DNA of 64,000 bases from Edaphobacter sp. 12200R-103. Its GTDB lineage: Bacteria > Acidobacteriota > Terriglobia > Terriglobales > Acidobacteriaceae. The stretch is taken from NCBI RefSeq assembly GCF_010093025.1, contig NZ_CP048114.1:1674001-1738000 (forward strand). Reading direction: 5' to 3'. The position numbers and the translations under genes are program-made. The notes beneath the pieces are model-generated. The model saw only the letters and a program-made list of their open reading frames with translations, was not told the DNA's origin and made no database searches. Positions 46,201-54,251 of the stretch are shown one piece after another; the first letter of the stretch is position 1, and each line of letters starts with the position of its first letter.

Positions 46201-46648
46201 ACCTTAAAATACTGATAAATTGACCTTTAGTTATTAAAAGGCTTGCACGAAGAAGCATTCCCTGGAGTCACCCGACATGGGGATTCCTCGTGCTCCCTTA
46301 AGGTGCAGGCGCATGCACGAAAGGTGGTATGGGCCTTTGTTTTCTTTGCGGCTAAGCTTTTCCCATAACAAATGAGGTTCATGGTTCGAGAACGGCAATC
46401 TCTTACCAGGTATTGGCTTCAAAAACGGTTATTTCGATTTAGTTTTGCAAAAAACAATTTTTGCTTGCTTTTGGGCAACCTTTCGCTGTTTTATACTCGT
46501 GTTGTTGCCCTTCGGCTTCGCCTGTGTGCTGGAATGCTCTACCCTTTCGCCAGCCCCTCGTCACAGGCTTGCATCATCTACTGCCAATACCTAGAAACAG
46601 CTGATTGTTATCGGCCCCTGCGACCTATTTCCGAAGAGGTTTCTATCT
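46201..46648. other. A+T-rich intergenic region upstream of the type III PKS
   Basis: About 450 bp, notably A/T-rich in 46200-46250 and 46420-46500. No open frame with recognisable residues. It probably contains the promoter of the type III PKS gene; no clear operator or attenuator hairpin was identified. Confidence 0.5.
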
Positions 46649-47725
46649 ATGCGCATCGCATCTGTTGGCACGGCATATCCTCCCCATCGCTATCCCCAGG
46701 CTGTCATTACAGAAGCTCTGAAAGAGCGAATGCAAGACAAACTGGCGATGCCCGAAATTATGGACCGTCTTCATCGCAACTGCGGTGTCGACTACAGGCA
46801 CATCATGTACCCGCTGGAATCGCTGGGTACGATGTCCGGTTTCGGACCGATGAATGATCTTTGGATCAAAGGTGCTGTCGAACTCGGACAGCAGGCGGTT
46901 CAAAAGGCTCTGGATCAGGCTGGCCTGGAGCCTGCCGACATTTCGGCAATCTTTTTCACCTCCGTCACCGGCCTCGCCTGCCCCAGCATCGACGCGCGGC
47001 TCGTGAACCTGATGAACTTCCCCAAGAACATCAAACGCACTCCGATCTTTGGTCTGGGCTGTGTGGCTGGTGCGGCCGGCATCTCCAGAACAGTCGATTA
47101 CGTTCGTGCCTATCCCAAGCAATACGCCATCCTGCTCTCGGTCGAGCTATGCTCTCTCACCTGGCAGGAAGGAGACGCCTCGATGGCGGCGATTGTCGCC
47201 TCCGGACTGTTCGGCGACGGCGCTGCGGCAGTCATCGTGGCTGGAGAGGAGACTCCCCACGGAATAAAGCCCACCAGCGTCCAGGAGCCCTGCCCCAGGG
47301 TTGTGGCAACCAAGTCCACCTTCTATCCCAACACCGAGCACCTGATGGGTTGGAATATCAACCACACCGGCTTCAACATTGTTCTGTCGGCGGAGGTGCC
47401 TGACCTGGTAAACGCCGAGCTGAAAAATACCGTTGAGGACTTCCTGGCTGAGAACAACATGAACATGCATCAGATCTGCAGCTTCATCATGCATAGCGGC
47501 GGACCGAAGGTTCTGCAGGCCATGGAAAGCAGCCTGAGTCTTCCTCCCGGTGCACTTGCGGCATCGTGGAACAGCCTGCGGCAGCGCGGCAATCTCTCCT
47601 CGGCTTCAGTCCTTACCGTTATGCAGGATTATCTCTACAACCGGCCGGGCAGCCCGGGATGCTACAGCATGATGGGCGCAATGGGACCGGCATTCTGCTC
47701 GGAACTGTTGCTCCTTCAATGGTAA
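46649..47725 (+). CDS. type III polyketide synthase (chalcone synthase family)
   Basis: 358 aa. Catalytic triad visible: C138 in FGLGCVAGAAG, H282 in FIMHSGGPKVL and N315 in GNLSSASVL. GPGPPxSPGC-like region appears as NRPGSPGCYSMMGAMGPAFC at the end. The family condenses malonyl units onto an acyl starter to make alkylpyrones, alkylresorcinols or small aromatics. Bacterial loci usually add an isoprenylcysteine-type methyltransferase and an oxidoreductase; neither follows here. The gene stands alone and has its own terminator at 47865. The product is unknown. Confidence 0.93.
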   Translation: MRIASVGTAYPPHRYPQAVITEALKERMQDKLAMPEIMDRLHRNCGVDYRHIMYPLESLGTMSGFGPMNDLWIKGAVELGQQAVQKALDQAGLEPADISAIFFTSVTGLACPSIDARLVNLMNFPKNIKRTPIFGLGCVAGAAGISRTVDYVRAYPKQYAILLSVELCSLTWQEGDASMAAIVASGLFGDGAAAVIVAGEETPHGIKPTSVQEPCPRVVATKSTFYPNTEHLMGWNINHTGFNIVLSAEVPDLVNAELKNTVEDFLAENNMNMHQICSFIMHSGGPKVLQAMESSLSLPPGALAASWNSLRQRGNLSSASVLTVMQDYLYNRPGSPGCYSMMGAMGPAFCSELLLLQW

Positions 47726-47864
47726 AACCGCTGGAAATTCATTCAATTCATTGCACGAATTTCCTCAAAAGAGGTGCTCATCCTACCCTTGTGGCATTTG
47801 TTTTCGCAGCTGAAGGGTAAAAAAGTTCCTATTGTTTCCCAAAAATCATTGCAAAAAGCTGCAC

Positions 47865-47902
47865 ACAGAGCGCCCTGTGCTTCGGGCGCTCTGTTGTTTT
47901 TG
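47865..47902 (+). terminator. intrinsic terminator downstream of the type III PKS
   Basis: Perfect stem ACAGAGCGCCC/GGGCGCTCTGT (11 bp) with loop TGTGCTTC, followed by TGTTTTT. The rest of the 47726-48028 gap shows no gene; it must hold the promoter of the PEP-CTERM gene. Confidence 0.9.
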
Positions 47903-48028
47903 GCGGACTAACTCCTTACAGCGTCGGGCGGAATAGATTGTGGAAAAACTGTAAGTATCTGGCTATGTAAGTGCATATATGGAGAGTGGTCGCTCGATGC
48001 CGCATTTTTTCTTGGAGGAACCTTTTCT

Positions 48029-48649
48029 ATGCTAAGACCGCTCGCCCTTCTTGCGCTGGCTGCAGCAATCGCTGTCCCCAGTGCCGCCAAAGCTGATTCT
48101 ATTACCGGTGCTCTTGCTGCTACCGGCAGTGATTCTTTCACCTCAAACACCATTACATTTGGGGAGGCTCGAGTTGATGGTGGATCAGGTTCTACCACCG
48201 GAACATTCGCGCTTTATCTCACCAATGGTACCCCCATCAACTTCCTCTCTGGGACGCTGCCCTATTCCCAGGGGGCGAATCAAGTTCCCCCTGCCATCTC
48301 TCCGGTGCAGCTCTTCACCGTCAGCCAGAACGGTGAGACCTTCGCCTTCTTTATGACTGACTACAACGCACAGTTCGTAAATAACGTCACTGGATGCACC
48401 GTCGGCAACTGCCTCGACGTAACCGGACATGGTTTCTTCCGCGGAACCGGCGCCGTCAACTACGACGACAGCCCTGCCAGCTTCACCTTCACCTCGCAGT
48501 TGGTTGGCGATCAGACCTCGACTACGTTCTCGGCCTCCGCAGTTTCGGCCGCTTCGGCAGTTCCCGAGCCATCGAGCCTTGCTCTGATGGGAAGCGGTGT
48601 TCTGGCCCTGGCCGGTATGGTTCGCCGTCGTGTCTCTCGTTCCGTCTAA
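48029..48649 (+). CDS. PEP-CTERM sorted secreted protein
   Basis: 206 aa. Signal peptide MLRPLALLALAAAIAVPSAA, a beta-rich Thr/Ser/Gly body with one likely disulfide (GCTVGNC), and the C-terminal sorting signal VPEPSSLALMGSGVLALAGM followed by basic RRR. PEP-CTERM proteins are recognised by an exosortase (EpsH/XrtA type) in Gram-negatives that make exopolysaccharide. No exosortase gene is in the window. Ribosome site TTGGAGGAACC. Two hairpins follow the gene. Confidence 0.92.
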   Translation: MLRPLALLALAAAIAVPSAAKADSITGALAATGSDSFTSNTITFGEARVDGGSGSTTGTFALYLTNGTPINFLSGTLPYSQGANQVPPAISPVQLFTVSQNGETFAFFMTDYNAQFVNNVTGCTVGNCLDVTGHGFFRGTGAVNYDDSPASFTFTSQLVGDQTSTTFSASAVSAASAVPEPSSLALMGSGVLALAGMVRRRVSRSV

Positions 48650-48691
48650 CTGAAGTCGTTTGTGACTTGTAGTATCTGATCCACTGAAATA

Positions 48692-48742
48692 AAGAACCTC
48701 TCCAATACTTCCTGCAAGGAAGGGAGCGCTGGAGGGGTTCTT
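48692..48742 (+). terminator. long hairpin downstream of the PEP-CTERM gene
   Basis: AAGAACCTCTCCA pairs with TGGAGGGGTTCTT (12 of 13 bp) around a 25-nt loop with its own small stem; TTCTAAAA follows. Could be a terminator or processing hairpin. Confidence 0.65.
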
Positions 48743-48766
48743 CTAAAAGCAGCGACCGTACGGAGA

Positions 48767-48799
48767 AGAAGGCCAGCTTAAAGCTGGCCTTCTTCTTTT
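48767..48799 (+). terminator. second terminator, between PEP-CTERM and Cys-ladder genes
   Basis: GAAGGCCAGCTT directly repeated in inverse as AAGCTGGCCTTC, then TTCTTTTG. Near-perfect palindrome, usable from both directions between the convergent genes. Confidence 0.8.
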
Positions 48800-48920
48800 G
48801 CCCTCAGACGATGCCGCCCCCCGAGCTTCCATGGATTGGCTCCAGCACTGCTATCGGGAAGCGTTGAAGACTCTCTCCCTCAGACAGGCAACAATAAAAC
48901 GACCTAGCTACAATCTCCTC

Positions 48921-50363
48921 TCAGATACCGATCTCAATTGCTTCCCATCCGGCGTTGTAGTGGCCGCCGCTCCAGCTGTTGTTGGTGATGGTCCGGTCAT
49001 TAATCTCCACGTAGACGAGATAACAACACGGTACGATATTGGGATCGCTCCACGGATCCCACAGAAATTCTGTGGGAACAACGTAGCCCTGGTCGGCGGT
49101 ATTGCCGTTGTACGTCTTCGACAGGGGCGTAGACGAGGTGTCCACGACCGGTACGGAGAGCCCGGAGTTGCCGCGAGCAGTTACGCTGACGGAGCTCATA
49201 TTGGGGTCATAGGCCTGGATGGTAACGAGGATGAGGCCGTCTCCCTTCCTGACCTTCCCGCACTTGAGAGGTACACGGGTACCATCCGGCTTTTGCAACT
49301 GCAGGCTGATGGTTGGGCGAGGCAACGGGAATGGGCCGGTGTTGTCGAGCCGTACCGCCTGTGGACTGCTGACACGGGTGTTCATGGCGGCATCGCGCAC
49401 ACGCAGGCGCAGATAGAAAACTCCGTCGGGGGTGGAGGTCGGCCACATCAGGAGGGTCTTTTCACCCGTGGTGGTTCGACCGCCGTCAGAGTCGGTAAGT
49501 TGGTCGATGCGGAACCATCCCGGATCACCCCCGGTGGATTGACTGCGGGTGCGGAAGTATTGGAATGGCGGCGGAATGATAAAGGGGTCTGGGGGAACCG
49601 GGGGTGGCGGCTGCGGCGGCACCTGGTCGTAACCTCCCTGAGGTCCCACCAGAATTGGGCTGTAACCGGAGTTGGGGGTATTGGAGACCTCCACCAGATA
49701 CTCGACCGCAGTGGGCATGTTGAAGATCCCCATAAGCCACACCATGCCCCCAAAAGGGTGGTCGCCAACTCCTGCTGCTGGATTGGGAGATGGAACGTAG
49801 AAGTTCGGGATGCTGGGACCACTGCCGAAGCCCTGTGAGTCTACCTGTGTTGTTGGAATCGATCCGACGCGAGTGATGAGCGGATCGGGAGGACAGACCC
49901 GGATGCACTGTTTGTGGCAGCTCTCGGCACAGAGAATCATGCAGAGCTGGTAGCAGAATCGTTCAAGTTTGTTGCGCTTGATCTCTTCGCCCCAGTGCTC
50001 GACATCTCCGGACTGAATGATTCCGAACAAGCGTTCGACGAAGTCGGGTTTGCGCAACAGAGGACCGACGGCTTTGGCAAAGTCGAGGATCTCCTGCGTA
50101 TTGACTTCACCTGCAGGCGTCTGCGGACAGAATTTTCTGCAGACACCGATGCAGCGTTTGCGACAGAAGAAGCGGCAGACCCAGCGGCAGTCCTGCCGGA
50201 TTCCGACCTTGTCGAGAGCGGCTGCGAACTTTTCTGCATCGCCTGCGAGAAAAGCCTCGTAGGCGCTGGAAAATGCCTTTGGGTCGCTTGAGAGTTTCTC
50301 AATTGCCTCGCCGGTCTGCTGGATTTCAAAAGCAGAGAGGGTAGATTTCTTGGTTTCGTCCAT
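48921..50363 (-). CDS. protein with two six-cysteine i+4 ladders, unknown function
   Basis: 480 aa from the ATG at 50363 (AAGGCGGA upstream). No signal peptide. Residues 1-55 are a charged helical segment with a Nif11-leader-like flavour (EKLSSDPKAFSSAYEAFLAG). Two motifs follow: cysteines at 59, 63, 67, 71, 75 and 79 (CRWVCRFFCRKRC...), and at 137, 141, 145, 149, 153 and 157 (CYQLCMILCAESCHKQC...). Each is exactly six Cys at i+4 followed by proline. A Pro-rich linker (about 250-270) leads to a beta-sandwich C-terminus with repeated immunoglobulin-like strands. In a helix, i+4 cysteines form one face, recalling copper-storage or Fe-S helices; the function is unknown. No family recognised. Confidence 0.75.
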   Translation of the reverse strand: MDETKKSTLSAFEIQQTGEAIEKLSSDPKAFSSAYEAFLAGDAEKFAAALDKVGIRQDCRWVCRFFCRKRCIGVCRKFCPQTPAGEVNTQEILDFAKAVGPLLRKPDFVERLFGIIQSGDVEHWGEEIKRNKLERFCYQLCMILCAESCHKQCIRVCPPDPLITRVGSIPTTQVDSQGFGSGPSIPNFYVPSPNPAAGVGDHPFGGMVWLMGIFNMPTAVEYLVEVSNTPNSGYSPILVGPQGGYDQVPPQPPPPVPPDPFIIPPPFQYFRTRSQSTGGDPGWFRIDQLTDSDGGRTTTGEKTLLMWPTSTPDGVFYLRLRVRDAAMNTRVSSPQAVRLDNTGPFPLPRPTISLQLQKPDGTRVPLKCGKVRKGDGLILVTIQAYDPNMSSVSVTARGNSGLSVPVVDTSSTPLSKTYNGNTADQGYVVPTEFLWDPWSDPNIVPCCYLVYVEINDRTITNNSWSGGHYNAGWEAIEIGI

Positions 50364-50417
50364 AACGTCCGCCTTTCGTCTTTCAGAACAGGCCCAGGAC
50401 AAGCATTCATTTTGGAA

Positions 50418-50432
50418 GGGGGGGGAGGGGGG
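50418..50432 (+). repeat. G8AG6 tract upstream of the Cys-ladder gene
   Basis: An uninterrupted run of eight G, one A and six G, read as C-tracts on the coding strand about 55 bp before the Cys-ladder start codon. Such tracts are prone to slippage and could vary promoter spacing. Confidence 0.7.
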
Positions 50433-50579
50433 AGCGGCTGGATGCCGGTAGGAAGAGCTTTCCGTTCAGCCTCGTGTCTGAACCGCAGAAACTATATGCT
50501 TTGTGCGCGGAACTTCGCAAGGGAGCTTAAGAATATTTTGTGAACCAGCGCTGGGACGGCTCAAGTTCAGCCAACCTGG

Positions 50580-51335
50580 CTAGCGATGGCTGAGGCGCAA
50601 AGATTGCCAGGAACCATCGGCCGTCCAGCCGCCATCGACCGTCAGGGTATGTCCGTTGATGAACCCCGAGCGGGCCGGATCGGCAAGAAACAGCACAGCA
50701 TTCGCTATATCGTCAGGGGTAGCGAAGCGGGCCATCGGGACACGCCCGATGATGTCTTCATCCGTGTAGGCAGAGGCCGCCTGGTCCACATGGTCCATCT
50801 CGGTCTTCACCCAGCCCGGACAGACCGCGTTTACCCGGACGCCATGGGCGCCCCACTCCGCGGCCAGTGTGCGCGTCAGTCCAATCAGGCCATGTTTCGA
50901 TGCGTTGTAGGCGGAGCGGTTCGCGATCCCTGTTATACCTGCGATCGAGGCGATGTTGACGATACTTCCCTGCCCCTGCTGCAGCATCAGGGCACCAAAC
51001 CCCTGTGACAGCAGAAACGGCGCTACAAGATTGACCTCAAGAACCCGGCGGAAGTCTATGACCGAAACCGCTTCAGCAGGGGCGATAAAGCTGATTCCTG
51101 CATTGTTGACCAGAACATCGGCACGGCCCCAGCGCCTCCGCACGGTCTCGGCGCAGTGCCGCACGAAGCCATCGTCGGTAATGTCTCCCATAAACTCTTC
51201 GCGCTCGGCGGCTGGCGCAACCGAGGAGCATGGCTGGCGATCGATCAGGGCGAGGGCATACCCTGCCTCGGCAAGCATCTCAGAGGTGCAACGGCCAATT
51301 CCCTGCGCGGCTCCGGTAACGATGGCGACGTTCAT
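50580..51335 (-). CDS. short-chain dehydrogenase/reductase (SDR)
   Basis: 251 aa, classical SDR: the cofactor motif TGAAQGIG at 7-14, VLVNNAGISF, the catalytic Ser in NIASIAGITG and YNASKHGLIGLTRTLAAEWG with Y-x3-K, then the C-terminal NGHTLTVDGGW. A D in strand 2 (LALIDRQP) suggests NAD(H) rather than NADP(H). FabG-like enzymes reduce 3-oxo groups, but specificity cannot be set from sequence. It is divergent from the following cytochrome c gene. Confidence 0.92.
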   Translation of the reverse strand: MNVAIVTGAAQGIGRCTSEMLAEAGYALALIDRQPCSSVAPAAEREEFMGDITDDGFVRHCAETVRRRWGRADVLVNNAGISFIAPAEAVSVIDFRRVLEVNLVAPFLLSQGFGALMLQQGQGSIVNIASIAGITGIANRSAYNASKHGLIGLTRTLAAEWGAHGVRVNAVCPGWVKTEMDHVDQAASAYTDEDIIGRVPMARFATPDDIANAVLFLADPARSGFINGHTLTVDGGWTADGSWQSLRLSHR

Positions 51336-51463
51336 GGAGCTATTGTCTCCGATCGGAAACGAAGGTGACGCAAGCAGGCGGCGACGAGAGAACGAAGATT
51401 AAGCTTCCCAGAACAGCGCCTGAGGTATAGGATTTGGCGCGGCAATATGAGGAGGCTCGTTCG

Positions 51464-51868
51464 ATGACGCCTTTTGTCTGCTGGACGTTGTTCCTGTCTC
51501 TATTTTTACTGCAAGAACCTGCTCCTTCACCCGCGCCGGTAGCACCCATCCCCGCTGATGCTGCTCGTGCTGTGAATCCGTTCAAACCCACCCCGGAGTC
51601 CCAGGCCCGCGCGAAAAAGATCTACGGCTACGACTGTGCTCTTTGTCATGGCGAAAGCGGCGACGGCAAAGGGGGAGCGGCCGTCGACATGAAGCTCAAG
51701 ATGAGGAGCTACTCCGATCCAGAGGCTTTGAAAGACCTGACAGACGGCGAGTTGTTCTACATCATCCGGCATGGAAAGGGAGCGATGCCGGCGGAAGAGG
51801 AAGCACGCGCCAAAGACGAAGATGTCTGGAACATGGTGGTGCTGGTACGGTCGTTCGCCAGGAAGTAA
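51464..51868 (+). CDS. small c-type cytochrome
   Basis: 134 aa from the ATG at 51464 with GAGGAGG upstream (a frame open from 51434 has no site). Signal peptide MTPFVCWTLFLSLFLLQ, Pro/Ala-rich linker, haem site CALCHGESGDGKG and the distal methionine in GKGAMPAEEE. Single class I cytochrome domain in the periplasm; redox partner unknown. Confidence 0.88.
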   Translation: MTPFVCWTLFLSLFLLQEPAPSPAPVAPIPADAARAVNPFKPTPESQARAKKIYGYDCALCHGESGDGKGGAAVDMKLKMRSYSDPEALKDLTDGELFYIIRHGKGAMPAEEEARAKDEDVWNMVVLVRSFARK

Positions 51869-52011
51869 ATGTGCTTTGTCCCGCTCATGCGGCATCATGG
51901 CTATACGCCCTAACGACATGCGAGTCGTGTAAAGATTGGCTCGAGAGCGTTGGACCGATCACGCAAAGCAGCTATCGCCAATAAGGCGTATAGTCAATCT
52001 AGAACTCCTTT

Positions 52012-52079
52012 CTCGCCTTCAGCGCTCAAAGCTTTGCTCCTGACGAGTGTCTTTCAAGCACACAACTGTTCGTCTGGAG
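52012..52079 (+). promoter_or_regulatory. conserved leader of small-protein cassette, copy 4
   Basis: CTCGCCTTCAGC, then AGCTTTGCTCCTGACGAGTG, TCTTTCAAGCACACAAC, and CTGGAG before the ATG at 52085. This copy lies outside the island, 12 kb from its right end, so the leader belongs to the gene family and not to the island. Confidence 0.7.
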
Positions 52080-52084
52080 TCATC

Positions 52085-52255
52085 ATGAGTATCCCTCGGA
52101 ATACCGATGTTAAGAAGCACCTTGCTCGTTCCATCCCTCGCTTTGTCGCTCAAGAGAAAGACAGCGAAAAACCACCGTCGGCGCTGTCTGAGGACGGAAG
52201 ACCTGTTGAGCACCAGATTATAGAGAATGCCCCTTTGAAATCCGAGGCTCAATAA
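52085..52255 (+). CDS. small charged protein, 'SDVKNH' family, copy 4
   Basis: 56 aa, MSIPRNTDVKKHLARSIPRF at the N-terminus, then VAQEKDSEKPPSALSEDGRP and a short tail. The box PRNTDVKKHLAR is shared with the copy at 36821-37018. The leader and GGAG ribosome site are conserved. It is followed not by a WHFMWLT gene but by a zinc-ribbon gene and an LNYS-family gene. Confidence 0.75.
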   Translation: MSIPRNTDVKKHLARSIPRFVAQEKDSEKPPSALSEDGRPVEHQIIENAPLKSEAQ

Positions 52256-52476
52256 ATTTCGTCGGGTTCGCTGGCCATTTTTCTTTACTGGGACTGCTCC
52301 CCCTGACAACCATATTTTGAGACTTCGACCATGAACCCGGTCTTGAATTCAGTTGGCAATCAGCGCGACAGCTTACACCAGCAATCGAATCCCATGGCAC
52401 CGTATATGGCTTAGGATCCCTTCTCAAGGATTTCGTTTTGAGCGAGGTCCATGAGCCGTCTGTTGAAAGGAACTCA

Positions 52477-52722
52477 ATGCCGATCAAACAGTTACCCCGA
52501 AACTGGCCTGGAAAGATATCGCGTCTGTTGTATGCGAAACCCGTGTGCCCTATGTGTACCTCGATTGAATTCCGGCGATCCCCTGCGCGTTCGCTCGATA
52601 GGATGTTGCAACTGGTAAACCTGGTTCCGCTGCAATGTACGAACTGCTGGCGCTACTTTTACTGGATGCGCGATGACAACGTTTTCACATCGCAGGCCGA
52701 TCGCGCCGAATGGCTGAACTAA
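52477..52722 (+). CDS. small zinc-ribbon protein
   Basis: 81 aa from the ATG at 52477 (GAAAGG upstream). Two C-x2-C pairs, CPMC near 24 and CTNC near 55, can build one zinc ribbon; aromatic residues (CWRYFYWMRDD) follow. No family recognised. The last 13 bp overlap the start of the next gene, so the two are probably co-translated. Confidence 0.65.
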   Translation: MPIKQLPRNWPGKISRLLYAKPVCPMCTSIEFRRSPARSLDRMLQLVNLVPLQCTNCWRYFYWMRDDNVFTSQADRAEWLN

Positions 52723-53027
52723 GAGGGATCGTGCCGCTGAACTACAGCATCCTGGAACAATCGGCAGAAGAGTTACGGGAGACGGAGAACTCGCCGTCAG
52801 TGAGCATGTGGCCTTACCTTGTCGATTCGGATCAGACAGAGCTGCTCAGAACAATCAGCATCTACGTCGAAAAAGGAGACACGACGGAACGCGCACGAGT
52901 GCTGTATATGAACGCGCCTGCTCTTGAGGTCTGGAAGAAAATGAACAAAGCGACGGGAACAGTGGGCGAGGTTCATCGACCACCGAAGTCGGCCCTTTTG
53001 CTTTTCGGAGTGCCATTCAGCGAATAG
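52710..53027 (+). CDS. small 'LNYS' family protein, unknown function
   Basis: 105 aa; the ATG overlaps the end of the zinc-ribbon gene by 13 bp. N-terminal LNYSILEQSAEELRETENSP is matched by a fragment at 35398-35490. The middle (TISIYVEKGDTTERARVLYM and NAPALEVWKKMNKATG) looks like a compact alpha/beta fold. No known motif. Convergent with queF. Confidence 0.65.
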   Translation: MAELRGIVPLNYSILEQSAEELRETENSPSVSMWPYLVDSDQTELLRTISIYVEKGDTTERARVLYMNAPALEVWKKMNKATGTVGEVHRPPKSALLLFGVPFSE

Positions 53028-53066
53028 CGGGGTTCGGAGGAACCATGATGGCATGGGATCCTTTAC

Positions 53067-53489
53067 TTATTTCGCAGGCATGGCCTTCGTTCGGGGATAG
53101 CGTGCTTCGACTACGGTGGAGATTCCACCTCGTGGACGAAAGTCCCCGACGATGATGGCCCAGACGGGATCGGTGGCCTTAACGACGTCTTCGAGAATCT
53201 GGTTGGCGATGTTCTCCTGAAAGATCCCGAGATTCCGGTAGGTAAAGAGATACTCCTTCAGGGACTTCAGCTCCATGCAGCGTTTGCGCGGCATGTACCG
53301 GATGGTGATCCGACCAAAGTCTGGAAGCCCGGTCTTGGGGCAGACCGAGGTAAACTCAGGGTCGTCAATAAGAATCTCGTAGGCGGGAAACTGGTTCGGC
53401 CAGGTTTCGATCTCGGGAAATTTCGTGTCGAGTCCAGCTGCGGCATGGTCGTCGGTATAGCCGGTCGTCTTTTTCTGCTGCTTGCTCAT
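53067..53489 (-). CDS. queF: 7-cyano-7-deazaguanine reductase QueF
   Basis: 140 aa, unimodular QueF. Catalytic stretch FTSVCPKTGLPDFG with C50 forming the thioimide and D57 as acid, then the NADPH-site pattern CMELKSLKEYLFTYRN (ELKSLK). It reduces preQ0 to preQ1 in queuosine synthesis. No preQ1 riboswitch was recognised upstream, and other que genes are absent from the window. Confidence 0.95.
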   Translation of the reverse strand: MSKQQKKTTGYTDDHAAAGLDTKFPEIETWPNQFPAYEILIDDPEFTSVCPKTGLPDFGRITIRYMPRKRCMELKSLKEYLFTYRNLGIFQENIANQILEDVVKATDPVWAIIVGDFRPRGGISTVVEARYPRTKAMPAK

Positions 53490-53581
53490 AGGGATATTTT
53501 ATCGGGTTTACGAAGGCCGGAGCGTCTTGATTACCTAAGACAAGGCGCTTTGCCACAGCATCGGTCGACAGATAGGAAGGC

Positions 53582-54097
53582 ATGAGACTTATCACCCGCA
53601 GGTCCTTCAAGACGAATAACTTGCACCCCGCCCCGCTCGTGCTGACGGCCGTGCTCATCCTTTCTTCATGCTCGAAGGCCCCGCAGCAGCCAGCGGCTCC
53701 GACTGCTGCAAAGCAATCCAACCCCATCTACGTGAACCAGCAGTACGGCTTCCGATTCGATCTTCCCGCCGACTGGAAGGGTTACACCGTCCATACGGAA
53801 ACGTGGGACGGGACGACCCAGACGAACCCACCCCGCAAGGAGCATGGGCCGAAGATCATTCTTCGCGATCCGCGCTGGACAGTATCCACACCCCGGCAGG
53901 ACATCCCCATCATGGTCTTTACCCTTGCACAGTGGAACGAGGATCTCATCGTCAGCGCCGCGCCGATCCCGCCTTCTGAGCTGGGCAGAAACGCGCACTA
54001 TGTCTTCGCTCTCCCTCCGCGCTACAACTTCGCCTTTCCCGACGGCTTCCAGGAAGTGGAGGAGATCCTCCAGGCCAAGCCCCTTCACGCCTTCTAA
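53582..54097 (+). CDS. lipoprotein, unknown function
   Basis: 171 aa. A basic, long N-terminal signal (MRLITRRSFKTNNLHPAPLV) ends in the lipobox LILSSC, predicting an acylated cysteine near residue 30. The mature part starts with an A/P/Q-rich spacer, then YGFRFDLPADWKGYTVHTET and PIMVFTLAQWNEDLIVSAAP. No catalytic motif recognised. It lies 150 bp upstream of the FTR1 operon on the same strand and could belong to it, but P19-type residues (His/Met copper site) are not obvious. Confidence 0.7.
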   Translation: MRLITRRSFKTNNLHPAPLVLTAVLILSSCSKAPQQPAAPTAAKQSNPIYVNQQYGFRFDLPADWKGYTVHTETWDGTTQTNPPRKEHGPKIILRDPRWTVSTPRQDIPIMVFTLAQWNEDLIVSAAPIPPSELGRNAHYVFALPPRYNFAFPDGFQEVEEILQAKPLHAF

Positions 54098-54251
54098 TCT
54101 CTCTTCTCCCGGTGTCCGAAAACCGCCCGGAATGATTGACGACCAATTTAGTCCTGATTAGACTGAAAGATGAGCTGCGCAAGTCGTTCAGGGTCGCCGG
54201 CAGACGCACGGAGTCGCATCACGGTGGGCCATCGAGGGAGAGAACCACCAA

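Noticed and set aside
53490..53581. preQ1 riboswitch upstream of queF
   Set aside because: No preQ1-I or -II core motif could be found in the short upstream region.
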